A stretch of 41,348 nucleotides of DNA from Pseudomonadota bacterium. GTDB taxonomy: Bacteria; Bdellovibrionota; Bdellovibrionia; Bdellovibrionales; JACTMU01. The notes below the pieces were generated by a model that had not been told where the DNA came from, did no database searches, and was given only the letters and a program-made list of their open reading frames with translations. A program made the translations under genes and the position numbers. Position 1 is the first letter of the stretch, and each line of letters begins with the position of its first letter. The DNA is taken from positions 1 through 41,348 of the forward strand of contig JACTMU010000063.1 of assembly GCA_014584465.1 (NCBI GenBank), given 5' to 3'. Positions 1 to 7,606 of the stretch are shown here, piece by piece.

Positions 1-453
1 CATGTTCGGATTAGAGGGGGCATAGGCAATCCCCAATATCATCTGCTGCCCCTCACCCCCAGCAAGCCCCGCAGTCTTCTGGGCTTGCGTTCTTTTTGCA
101 ACTTGTCGCCACTGATTTGTAGGAAATGCGTCCTCATCGACAGGAGGTGCTACAACACCACTATCATCAGGAGACCCCGTACTGACATCGCCGTCACCGG
201 GAGTGGATGAAGCATCACGATCTACAAGCGGATCCTTGTTGCTCACATCGCCCTCGTCGCTTTCAGAAGGCTGAGGAGTCTCGTCACCCTCATTGGTCTC
301 CGTCACACACTCTCCTTCGCACGAAGAACTGCTTGTTCTGTTAGCGGTATTCAGTGCGGTGAGTGATCCTCCGCAATTCTGATAGGAAACTAAAAGAAGG
401 AGTAGTGAGGATATTGTAGAGAGTGCAATCACGAAAGAACGTTTTTTTTTCAT
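1..453 (-). CDS. Putative lipoprotein, 3' end outside the window
   Basis: The reading frame is open from an ATG at 453 to the window edge (151 codons), so only the N-terminal part is seen. The protein begins MKKKRSF, then a hydrophobic stretch (about residues 8-24) ending in YQNCGG, so Cys27 is the likely lipidated residue. Asn at -1 is atypical for a lipobox. After the signal comes a low-complexity acidic linker (about residues 36-90) rich in Asp, Glu, Ser, Thr and Pro, typical of a tether between a lipid anchor and an exported domain. A G-rich Shine-Dalgarno-like run (469-477) is far from this ATG but close to an in-frame GTG at 465, so the true start may be four codons earlier. The domain after the linker is not visible, so function is unknown. 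Confidence 0.7.
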   Translation of the reverse strand, partial: MKKKRSFVIALSTISSLLLLLVSYQNCGGSLTALNTANRTSSSSCEGECVTETNEGDETPQPSESDEGDVSNKDPLVDRDASSTPGDGDVSTGSPDDSGVVAPPVDEDAFPTNQWRQVAKRTQAQKTAGLAGGEGQQMILGIAYAPSNPNM

Positions 454-921
454 TTTATAAAACACGGTCCCCCCTTTGATCTTCTATTTCATGCTACACT
501 TCAAACTGGAATCAACTCGGTGACCTAGGATTTCTTTACAGACTGAAAGCTCGCAGCTTTTCCTCGAGCACCCTTAATAAAGCTAACATGAGAACGGGTG
601 CATTTCAAATATCATCGATGAACCTATCTCAAATTGAATCAGATCTTCTGCAGAATTCGCAGCTACTGGTTGAACCACTACTTTATTACTTATCGTAAAA
701 ATGGTGAGAACCCCACGAAGCCGACCTCGAGCGTGATTTTTTTGAGTTTGAAGGAATTCACCTGCTGCCTGCATTTGAGCGAGCTGTGGAAATTTTAACA
801 AACTCATGAGTAAAGAAAGAAACCCTAAAATGACCTTGGTCCTAGATTTTCAATGAGATCAGCTTGTTAGGAAATTTCCTCAAAATACCCTTGGGTAAAT
901 TGGAGCGAGAGACCATCTCTC
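454..921. other. Intergenic stretch with no convincing gene
   Basis: Apart from the start region of the lipoprotein gene I see no firm feature. A minus-strand open frame at 583-807 (74 codons) has a hydrophobic lead-in (KVILGFLSLLMSLLKF) that resembles a signal peptide, but there is no Shine-Dalgarno site before its ATG. It may be the remnant of a small exported protein next to the duplicated block that begins at 922. Confidence 0.4.
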
Positions 922-1179
922 CATGAGTTTTCCTCGGTCACACTCTACAGAGAGTTTCAATCCACTGAACGTTTTCAATGGGCTTGAAAGTAGAATCTTC
1001 GTTCGAAGACCGCTTGTTTGAATCGAAAATTCAAATGTAGATAGGGATGACCCTTTTCCACAATCTGTAGATCGCGGTGTCAGTTGTGCCAAGTTCCTTC
1101 TGCTAGTTACGGCAGCCTCAAGACAATTTCCTACTGTTGTGACTTGATGCGTCCAGCATTCGGAACCTGGCACCTGCAC
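922..1179. repeat. Dispersed duplication, copy A (carries NUDIX gene tail)
   Basis: This 258-bp block matches 5033-5290 without gaps, with 13 mismatches by my count (about 95% identity), same orientation, 4111 bp apart. The first 60 bases encode the last 21 residues and the stop of the NUDIX hydrolase at 4595-5098, here detached from the rest of that gene. The right end coincides with a CCTGGCACCTGCAC motif related to the REP-like elements of this window. The sequence outside both ends is unrelated between the copies. Confidence 0.9.
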
Positions 1180-1292
1180 CCTGCAGAGACTTTAGACCCG
1201 TAAGAATCCATATCGCCTTTCGGACGATTGACTTACACAGAACAAGGAGTCTGCTGCTTAAGCAGGGAGGCGATTGGTCCGATAAGGTCAAG

Positions 1293-3437
1293 ATGAATAA
1301 GTTCTGTCGCTTTAGTTACAGACTAAAACCACTCTTCTTTTGTCTGTTTTTTCTTTTGAGCTTAGGAGCTCCCTTGTTTTTGCTGCAAGGGTGCTCCACT
1401 TCTACTCGACGCACAGGCGAAACCACCCCGACCTCGTCGTCTGCCACAATGAGTGCAGTTACCTTAGAAAGGTTGAGCGCGAGCATATTTGAGGTGGTCG
1501 TGCAATCCAAACCGAACCTCAATGTTCGCTATGATCCTCCTATCTCTTTGGCGGGCAAATTTGGTGAGACTGGCTTGAAGACAAAATACCAAGGTATTGG
1601 CACGGCCTTTATGATTGCGCCAAATCGCTATGTTTCCGCCGCTCACGTTATCCCGGGAGAGATGAGTTCCCACGAGAGCTACTTTCTTCAAGACGAGTCT
1701 GGCCGAATCTTCAAAATTTGTAATGTCTATCGCTACTCTTCGCCTCAACTGAAGGATTTTATTGAATTTGACATCTCTTCAAAACCGATCGCTCAAATCC
1801 AACCAAATGGAAATGCTAAAGCAGCGCGCCCACACTCCCCACTTAAGGTCCAAACACATGTATCTCTGGCTGAGACGGTCTATACTGTTGGCAATGCCTA
1901 TGGCCAAGGAATCGCCATACGAAGTGGAATTGTTTCTGCAATCCGACCCATTCCCGAGTTGGGTAACGAGAAACAGATCGTCTATTCAGCTGGAACCTCA
2001 CCAGGAAATAGCGGAGGTCCTCTTCTTAACAGCGGAGGTGAGGTTGTCGGAATTGTTCAAAAGGGAATCCGTTCTGATACTCTCAATTATGCTCTTCCAA
2101 TTTCAGAGTTTCTTAATTCAAATGAGAATGAGGCTTATCTGTACGATACAGAGGTTCTTGATGGTGCGCAAATGACGGGAGAAAAGAGAGCTTGGAGTCA
2201 CACACTCAGGCTCCCCTTGGCATGGGAGTCCTTTAGCTCGAAAGCCTCTAAGGCCTTTGGCAAAGAAATTCTAAGAAGAATAAAGGCCTCAGGTCACAAT
2301 TATGATGCCCAAAGCTATGCAAAGGCGCCCCATCTTCGAAGTTACCTTGTGAATCAGAATTATTCGCCTAGACCAATTCTACTTACCGAGCTTCGCACAG
2401 GCCAGTGGATTTCATACAAGGTCGAACGCGTTCGCGAATTCGACGTCACCGGAAACCAACATCTCACTGTTGGATTCTTTGCAGTTGAACCCAAAGTTAT
2501 GTGGTTTTCACTACAGTTGCCTCAAGGAGTTGATGGCCCGCCTTTACTCCTCAACCCAAAGGTCCTTATGGATTCGTATCTAGCACCAGGATTTATCGGT
2601 CAGAAATTCTCCGATAATGGCCCCGAACACAAGATCCGTTCTCTAGGAGAACCCAACAAACGAAAGCACATCACAGACTCCTTAGGACGACCATGGGAGT
2701 TCTACTCTTGGCAAGGCCCTAACTTGCAGATGATCTACAACATGATTTGCACGTTGACGCCCTCAGAAATTCACTGCTTTGTTGAAGACACGACGTTGGC
2801 GGAGCAAAAACTCTTTCACGCCGAACGATTGAAGAATCTTTCTCGTCGACTGGCCTTCTCCTACATTGGATCCATAGATCACTGGAACTCCTGGCTTAAA
2901 ATCCACCGTAAGTACAAACCCGATTTTCTTGCTCGCTCAAGTCTATCTAAAATGGAAAATGGAGGTCTAAGACTCAAATTCAATGACTATGACCTTGTGA
3001 TCAATCCGGGGGATTTTTCACAACCTCGCATTGGAGACGATACAGGATTTGAACCAAATTACCCACATAAAATGGCCGTTCACGGGATCACTGTTCTTGA
3101 TCGATCCAGATTCGTATCATTGCGACGAAGCGATGCTCCGGATGTTGACTCCACTGTCCATTTCAAGAAGCAGTGGTACCTCATGGTGAATTCCGCAACA
3201 CCATATGATCGCCATCCAATTGAAATTAACGGTAAGGAGCGGGCATTGATCAGTGTGACGACATTACCCATCTCAGCTGGGAGGCAACCTGCAAACCAGA
3301 TTTCCAAAAGATACCCAGAATCCTTGTATGTCTTGAAATGTCGTACATCCGGCGTCAATTCAAAGAGCGAACACATGGAGTTCTGTGATGGAATTCTGAG
3401 AAGGTTCAACCCAGATCCACACTCCAGACCAAAGTGA
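1293..3437 (+). CDS. Trypsin-like serine protease lipoprotein with large C-terminal domain
   Basis: Starts at ATG 1293 with AAGG five bases upstream. Residues 12-33 form a lipoprotein signal ending in LLQGC, so Cys34 is the expected lipid anchor. Residues about 60-275 are a chymotrypsin/HtrA-like protease fold: GTAFMIAPNRYVSAAHV gives His118, the aligned Asp is probably Asp155 (KDFIEFD; Asp160 possible), and SPGNSGGPLL gives Ser240. No PDZ domain is evident. Residues about 290-714 form a long extra region with no motif I recognise, containing several Cys and Trp residues. It probably acts in the periplasm or at the cell surface. It stands alone, with no close same-strand neighbour. Protease fold is confident; substrate unknown. 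Confidence 0.85.
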   Translation: MNKFCRFSYRLKPLFFCLFFLLSLGAPLFLLQGCSTSTRRTGETTPTSSSATMSAVTLERLSASIFEVVVQSKPNLNVRYDPPISLAGKFGETGLKTKYQGIGTAFMIAPNRYVSAAHVIPGEMSSHESYFLQDESGRIFKICNVYRYSSPQLKDFIEFDISSKPIAQIQPNGNAKAARPHSPLKVQTHVSLAETVYTVGNAYGQGIAIRSGIVSAIRPIPELGNEKQIVYSAGTSPGNSGGPLLNSGGEVVGIVQKGIRSDTLNYALPISEFLNSNENEAYLYDTEVLDGAQMTGEKRAWSHTLRLPLAWESFSSKASKAFGKEILRRIKASGHNYDAQSYAKAPHLRSYLVNQNYSPRPILLTELRTGQWISYKVERVREFDVTGNQHLTVGFFAVEPKVMWFSLQLPQGVDGPPLLLNPKVLMDSYLAPGFIGQKFSDNGPEHKIRSLGEPNKRKHITDSLGRPWEFYSWQGPNLQMIYNMICTLTPSEIHCFVEDTTLAEQKLFHAERLKNLSRRLAFSYIGSIDHWNSWLKIHRKYKPDFLARSSLSKMENGGLRLKFNDYDLVINPGDFSQPRIGDDTGFEPNYPHKMAVHGITVLDRSRFVSLRRSDAPDVDSTVHFKKQWYLMVNSATPYDRHPIEINGKERALISVTTLPISAGRQPANQISKRYPESLYVLKCRTSGVNSKSEHMEFCDGILRRFNPDPHSRPK

Positions 3438-3525
3438 CGCAGATCAAAGAGATCAAGACTGCTCCAAACATTTCCAGTCCCATCCTTTCATCAAGGCTGT
3501 GATAGGATTCACGCCAAACTCTAAG

Positions 3526-3543
3526 TAGTGCCTGGCGCAAAGC
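3526..3543 (+). repeat. REP-like element, partial
   Basis: TAGTGCCTGGCGCAAAGC matches the left arm of the hairpin at 10921-10963 with small changes. It lies between the protease gene and the convergent DUF2007-like gene. Confidence 0.5.
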
Positions 3544-3655
3544 TTCCATACGAAGAATGAACTATCTGTTATCACTATAACACTTGAAATGTTTCTATTT
3601 TTCGATGAATTCAGTCATGGAGCCTGAGCTTTAGCCGCCTCCACCTGTGTATAAA

Positions 3656-4096
3656 TCAGTCCCGATCAGACTCAGATCCAAAAACCAGCCAATGGGTAAT
3701 TATAGCTGAAAACGTAACAATGAAAGCAATACCCGCCCATGTGTTTCCGCCAAAATACTTAACTATTGCTGCCAAGACACCAGCAACGATCAGTGCTAGG
3801 TCGTACCTTAGCCAATATTTCGAGTTTCGAATTCTCAAATTGGGATTGTGGAGTTCACAGATGTCATTGCCTGAGGCTACCGGCAGACACAAAAACTCAT
3901 CAACTATTTGACGTGCTCTTTCAAAATCAGAGGCTTCGTGTATGACCACCTGATAGTTCCCAAGGCCGAAAGTATTTCCAGAGGACGTCAGGCTAGCTTT
4001 TATACCGTTATCTTGGAGGTGAGCCGCAACTGCACTAGCCGCAACCATATTTTGGGACTCAAATAGAAATGGCATAAAGAAAGAATATAGAGTCAT
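3656..4096 (-). CDS. DUF2007-like membrane protein
   Basis: The N-terminal 65 residues look like the DUF2007 'putative signal transducing protein' fold: an early segment on filling a gap with sequence variants (AAHLQDNGIKASLTSSG), then YQVVIHEASDFERARQIVDEF, the usual beta-alpha pattern with D-x-E-x-A. It is followed by two hydrophobic segments (about residues 98-115 and 120-138) that probably span the inner membrane. No Shine-Dalgarno site precedes ATG 4096; Met8 (4075) is an equally good start by family alignment. The gene is alone and convergent with the serine protease gene. Function is not established for this family. Confidence 0.55.
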   Translation of the reverse strand: MTLYSFFMPFLFESQNMVAASAVAAHLQDNGIKASLTSSGNTFGLGNYQVVIHEASDFERARQIVDEFLCLPVASGNDICELHNPNLRIRNSKYWLRYDLALIVAGVLAAIVKYFGGNTWAGIAFIVTFSAIITHWLVFGSESDRD

Positions 4097-4594
4097 GGTC
4101 TATTTGTCACGCCGTCAAGGAAATGAATTCGCTAATGCGCCTTGTTGTCAGGTGAGTTGCTATCCTACATTTTACGACCTGAACACTGGCCATTAAAGTT
4201 TGCTCTTAACCTCCGACAAATAACTTACAATTTTCACGTGACCCTATCGTAGTAGCTCCAATTCGTCGGGCGTTGCGCTTGATGTTTCTGGATTTCACTT
4301 AAACCAAGAGGTGGTTCAAGGTATCGATCCTACGATTTAATCCTTGAGTTCGGTTTCCCCGGCTCCTGTCGATCCTGCCCATGTGTGGTGGCCTTCCTTA
4401 TTTCACGCTCCCGACTTGAAACACAGTATGTCCAGTTCTAGCCGTTCTTGGCAAAATCGAACTTGACTGAAAACCTACGTTATTTCAATATATTCCGTGC
4501 GAATGTAGAAGGTGTTGGTGTTATTTGAAACACAACAGGTAGTCCATATTAAGACTGAACCAAGGAACGCCAGTTCCAGCGATGTAGGAACTTT
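4097..4594. other. Intergenic region with a weak promoter candidate
   Basis: No coding frame is convincing here. A possible sigma-70 promoter for the NUDIX gene is TTGACT at 4463-4468 with AATATA at 4487-4492 (18-bp spacer), about 100 bp before the start codon. Nothing else was recognised. Confidence 0.35.
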
Positions 4595-5098
4595 ATGGCC
4601 AAGCTCCAGTTTAGGGAATCTTACTTAGGAAAGCTTCGCACTTTAGTTGGATCTCAGACTCTGATCGTTCCTGGTTTTAGAATTCTCATTGAAGACGGAC
4701 AGAATAGATTTCTCTTGATCAAACGATCCGACAATGGACTGTGGGGATTTCCTGCTGGCTCCCCGGAGCTTGGTGAATCTCTCGAAGAGTGTGTTCGGCG
4801 CGAAGTTTATGAAGAAACCGGTTTGAGAGTAGAACAATTCGATTGCTTCGGATTCGCATCAAATCCTTTGCGCGAATCACATACGTACCGTAACGGCGAT
4901 CGAGTCCAATATTTCACGTCGTTGCTTGTAAGTCGCAGGTGGGAAGGTCAACCTCGCCTGAATGATGGCGAAGCCACCGAAGTCCGGTTCATGAGTGAAC
5001 ATGATTTTCCTCCTTCAAATCAAATTCTTTCACATGAGTTTTCCTCGGTCGCACTCTACAGAGAGTTTCAATCCACTGAACGTTTTCAATGGGCTTGA
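4595..5098 (+). CDS. NUDIX hydrolase
   Basis: A 167-residue NUDIX pyrophosphohydrolase, which cleaves nucleoside diphosphates linked to another group and needs Mg2+. The Nudix box is perfect: GX5EX7REVXEEXGL at residues 55-77, with the metal-binding glutamates in REVYEE. The preceding strand LLIKRSDNGLWGFPAG is typical. TAGGA lies five to six bases before ATG 4595. Its last 21 codons fall inside a 258-bp block that is duplicated at 922-1179. Substrate cannot be told from the sequence; house-cleaning of damaged nucleotides or nucleotide-sugar hydrolysis are both possible. Confidence 0.9.
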   Translation: MAKLQFRESYLGKLRTLVGSQTLIVPGFRILIEDGQNRFLLIKRSDNGLWGFPAGSPELGESLEECVRREVYEETGLRVEQFDCFGFASNPLRESHTYRNGDRVQYFTSLLVSRRWEGQPRLNDGEATEVRFMSEHDFPPSNQILSHEFSSVALYREFQSTERFQWA

Positions 5099-5290
5099 AA
5101 GTTGAATCTTCGTTCGAAGACCGCTTGTTTGAATCGAAAATTCAAATGTAGATAGGGGTGACTCTTTTCCACAATCTGTAGATCGCGCTGTCAGTTGTGC
5201 CAAGTTCCTTCTGCCGGTTACGGCAGCTTCAAGACAATTTCCTACCATTATGACTTGGTGCGCCCAGCATTCGGAACCTGGCACCTGCAC
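5033..5290. repeat. Dispersed duplication, copy B (source copy)
   Basis: This is the partner of 922-1179. Because it contains the 3' end of the intact NUDIX gene plus about 190 bp of downstream sequence, it is the likely parent and 922-1179 the derived copy. Thirteen scattered mismatches imply that the event is not recent. Confidence 0.9.
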
Positions 5291-5297
5291 TCCGCAC

Positions 5298-5588
5298 TTA
5301 AAAACGACGTTTCTTCCATTCATCGAGCTGTTGTCTAATCTTGGATTCAACTTGATGAATTGCCGCTACGGGACTGTTGCATACCGCTTCAGCGACAAAT
5401 ACACCCGCTTGCGATGCAATCCTGCAGGAAGCCTCCACAACATCGCCTCCCTTTTTCATTGCAACCTTCATAAATGAATCACTCGGCGCAAGACTCTGCA
5501 CGCGATCAGCAGCTGAATTTATGAATCTTTTCGCTTCGTATTCTGGGTCAAATCCAATAAATTCAAAATTTATATTGTGGTTCAGCAT
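5298..5588 (-). CDS. HPF/RaiA-like ribosome hibernation factor
   Basis: A 96-residue protein preceded by a very strong Shine-Dalgarno site (GAGGAGGGG, six bases before ATG 5588). The pattern fits the short HPF/RaiA (S30AE) fold: strand, helix (EAKRFINSAADRVQSL), two strands (VVEASCRIAS, GVFVAEAVCN), then a C-terminal helix with the typical AAIHQVESKIRQQLDEWKKRR and basic tail. These factors bind the 30S decoding centre and silence ribosomes in stationary phase or stress. It is divergent, so the assignment comes from the fold pattern, not clear motif identity. Position beside an Hsp20 gene on the same strand supports a stress role. Confidence 0.6.
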   Translation of the reverse strand: MLNHNINFEFIGFDPEYEAKRFINSAADRVQSLAPSDSFMKVAMKKGGDVVEASCRIASQAGVFVAEAVCNSPVAAIHQVESKIRQQLDEWKKRRF

Positions 5589-5957
5589 AAAGCCCCTCCT
5601 CTAGTTCTGGTTTCGAATTTCGTGGGTACGCAATCGCTCTTCGGACACTACAAATTATCACTAATTCGGATTGGCTAGCTGAACTTGTTTGGTGGGATAC
5701 CCGTCGATCTCACTTTGCACCTCCTTTAATACGTTTCAGGGCACGATTTATATAAAGAAGTTACAAGTTTTTTGTTCCTGCCCTGTTGTTATTCTTATTC
5801 TGGGTCGAGTGGACAAAATGTCAAGTGCCATTGCCTTAAAAACTGGACCATTAAAAAATTCTACGGATTTTCAAATATTTAGAGCGAAGCAAAAAAGATT
5901 GGCCGTTTCATTACAAAACAGCCATCTTGCTTTGCTTCATTTGAAGAGGACTGATCA
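5589..5957. other. Leader region of the HPF-like gene
   Basis: On the minus strand there is TTGACA (rc of 5815-5820) with a weak AGAATA 17 bp on, then an excellent Shine-Dalgarno AAAGGAGGTG followed by a GTG that opens only a 13-codon frame (5675-5713) before TAG. The same AAAGGAGGTGCA string precedes the gene at 7013. It may be a leader peptide or the start of a deleted gene. A plus-strand open frame over this area is judged spurious. Confidence 0.35.
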
Positions 5958-6125
5958 AGAGATTTTTACATCATTGGTCTCTTTGATGTCATCCCTTTTG
6001 GACCTCAAAAGTTTGCTAAGAAATCCACTCTGACCCGTGTGAATTTGAATAGTACGCCCTTTGGCAGTCTCGGTCTTTGGAAGGACCACTTTCAAGACAC
6101 CATCTTCATATTGAGTCAAAAAATG
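5958..6125 (-). pseudogene. C-terminal remnant of a second hsp20 gene
   Basis: Immediately after the TGA of the intact hsp20 gene, in the same frame, the sequence goes on coding for YEDGVLKVVLPK and then GRTIQI, the hallmark end of a canonical alpha-crystallin domain with its C-terminal I-x-I motif. It runs to a TGA at 5955-5957. The intact gene already has its own equivalent beta-strand (EKDKIVLKFLK), so this is not simply a premature stop. The best reading is a tandem hsp20 pair collapsed by deletion, leaving the tail of the second gene. Stop-codon readthrough giving a longer protein is a less likely alternative. Confidence 0.6.
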
Positions 6126-6791
6126 TCAAGCCTTCACCTTAAGAAACTTCAGCACGATTTTGTCCTTTTCTGGAAGCATCTCCATCTTATTAGGATCGAC
6201 GTACTCTGGGATTGGAAATGTTCTATTGAAGGTCGATTTAAGGTAACTCTCTCCATTTGAGTTATCGCCATCGCTCTCATCAACAGATCCAGTCTTCTGC
6301 TCTTGTGTGCCTGTAATAGTTAGGTATCCATTTTCAACCCTGGTACTGATCGAGGTGGATTTCACTTTATCAATTTGAATATCGTAGTAGATGTAATCAT
6401 CATCTTCTCTTTTTGAAATCTCATTTATTGACCCACCACCAAACTTATTAGTGACCCATGAGTCAAACGGGTTCGTAATAGAAGGCGAGTGACTTTCGAA
6501 CTCCTTCATACGTTTCTCCATCTGCTCTCTCATCTGTTTCATTTCTGCCAATGGATCAGCCCGACCAAAAAGTTCCTCATTAAATAGGTCATTAAAATGG
6601 TGATATATTCCATTCTGTTCCTTGATCATGTTGTCGTAAACTTGGCCCCGGCTTTCGCCTTGCTTGTTGGAGGTCGAGCTATCGAGGTTTGATCTCAGCT
6701 CTGGACTTATCTTAAGGGCAGCTACCACCGCGATCCCCCCGATGACTGCGCTTACAGACGGAATAACCATGTTCTTTAGATATGGTTTCAT
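6126..6791 (-). CDS. Membrane-anchored Hsp20/alpha-crystallin small heat shock protein
   Basis: A 221-residue small heat shock protein, an ATP-independent holdase. The N-terminus (residues 1-30) has a basic start and a hydrophobic stretch (MVIPSVSAVIGGIAVVAAL) that looks like an uncleaved signal anchor, so the chaperone domain probably sits in the periplasm; ordinary Hsp20 proteins are cytosolic. A Met/Glu-rich coiled segment (about 75-95) precedes the alpha-crystallin domain (about 120-221: DDDYIYYDIQIDKV, GYLTITGTQEQ, FNRTFPIPEYVDPNKMEM). AAGGAGGAATT directly precedes ATG 6791. It ends without the usual I-x-I tail, which appears in frame beyond the stop. Confidence 0.88.
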   Translation of the reverse strand: MKPYLKNMVIPSVSAVIGGIAVVAALKISPELRSNLDSSTSNKQGESRGQVYDNMIKEQNGIYHHFNDLFNEELFGRADPLAEMKQMREQMEKRMKEFESHSPSITNPFDSWVTNKFGGGSINEISKREDDDYIYYDIQIDKVKSTSISTRVENGYLTITGTQEQKTGSVDESDGDNSNGESYLKSTFNRTFPIPEYVDPNKMEMLPEKDKIVLKFLKVKA

Positions 6792-6827
6792 AATTCCTCC
6801 TTCTCATTTGCTTCCATTTCCAAAAAA

Positions 6828-6856
6828 TAAATTGTGCCCTCACTTTACAATGTCAA
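6828..6856 (-). promoter_or_regulatory. Probable promoter of hsp20
   Basis: On the minus strand, TTGACA (6856-6851) is followed after 17 bp by AATTTA (6833-6828), about 37 bp before the hsp20 start codon. The -35 is a perfect sigma-70 hexamer and the -10 is a partial match. I see no CIRCE element. Confidence 0.45.
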
Positions 6857-7012
6857 GTTTCCTACTTCAGAACATCAAATCGTCAATGGATTTTGAAATG
6901 TTGTTTATCTGAACTTGACAAAATGGAAGCAAAAAACACTTTTGTAATAGTTGACATATTATCCGTTTAGGATTCGGAGCTATAGGCTTCGCGTTTTGAA
7001 AGGAGGTGCATT

Positions 7013-7243
7013 GTGAAAACGAATTTACAAGGCAAGACAAATCTACGACTTGACCCTACAGCAATTAAGATTCTTTTCTCGACGCTGGCGATTCTAGGTG
7101 CAAGCCTATACATCACGGCTTTCGCTGCAACCGGTCCAATTCAGTTTGTGACGAGCATCCATTCGGTGTTGACCGAAAACGTCAAAACCTTTCCGGCGCT
7201 GTATCTTATTGGCTGGCGCGAAACCTGCTTTCGAATTTTATGA
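7013..7243 (+). CDS. Small membrane protein, 3' end replaced by REP-like element
   Basis: A GTG start follows the strong Shine-Dalgarno AAAGGAGGTG. Residues about 18-39 (IKILFSTLAILGASLYITAFAA) form one membrane span or signal peptide, then a short polar region. The last 12 codons or so (from GWRETCF) are encoded by a REP-like element at 7211-7234, so the original C-terminus has probably been lost or extended by that insertion. It is divergent from the hsp20 gene across a region with two TTGACA hexamers (6915 and 6951), suggesting common stress control. Function unknown. Confidence 0.5.
   Translation: MKTNLQGKTNLRLDPTAIKILFSTLAILGASLYITAFAATGPIQFVTSIHSVLTENVKTFPALYLIGWRETCFRIL
7211..7234 (+). 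repeat. REP-like element inside ORF end
   Basis: The 24 bases contain CTGGCGCGAAACCTGCTTTC, nearly identical to the hairpin core at 10928-10947 and to 31686-31704. Confidence 0.6.
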
Positions 7244-7606
7244 CGCACGATTGAACTTGTTATGCCCAATGTTGAACTCCTCCAAAAATCACAGTAGCGA
7301 GCCATGACTCTCAGGGTTGGCGAGGTGGTAAGAATGAAGGTGCCATGGGTGTTCAAGGTCATTGTGGATGAATAAGTCCACCACTGGTATCCTGACCCTC
7401 ATCCCTACTTACTTGAGTGATCGGCACCTCCTGCCAGTGAAAATCAAATTGTGATGTGTCCATACATTCAGTATGATAACGACATTAGAATCATCCAATC
7501 TTTTTTACTAGGGGTTCAAATTGCATTATGGCGGGACTGCGCGCTTGGTTGCTGAAGAACTGATGAAGCATCTTATTGCGAGATTACCCAAGGAGAAGAG
7601 ATAACT
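7244..7606. other. Intergenic region, possible gene remnant at its end
   Basis: No complete gene is seen. From about 7513 to 7602 there is an open plus-strand frame of 30 codons (ending HLIARLPKEKR, TAA) with amphipathic, coding-like character just upstream of the acetyltransferase gene. It has no start codon and may be the tail of a deleted gene. Confidence 0.3.

Noticed and set aside
5689-6033. Plus-strand open frame of 114 codons
   Set aside because: It is antisense to the hsp20 tail remnant and the HPF leader, has no ribosome site, and its product has no recognisable features.
6126-6791. Simple nonsense mutation in hsp20
   Set aside because: The protein before the stop already has its own final beta-strand (EKDKIVLKFLK), so a collapsed tandem pair fits better than a single broken gene.
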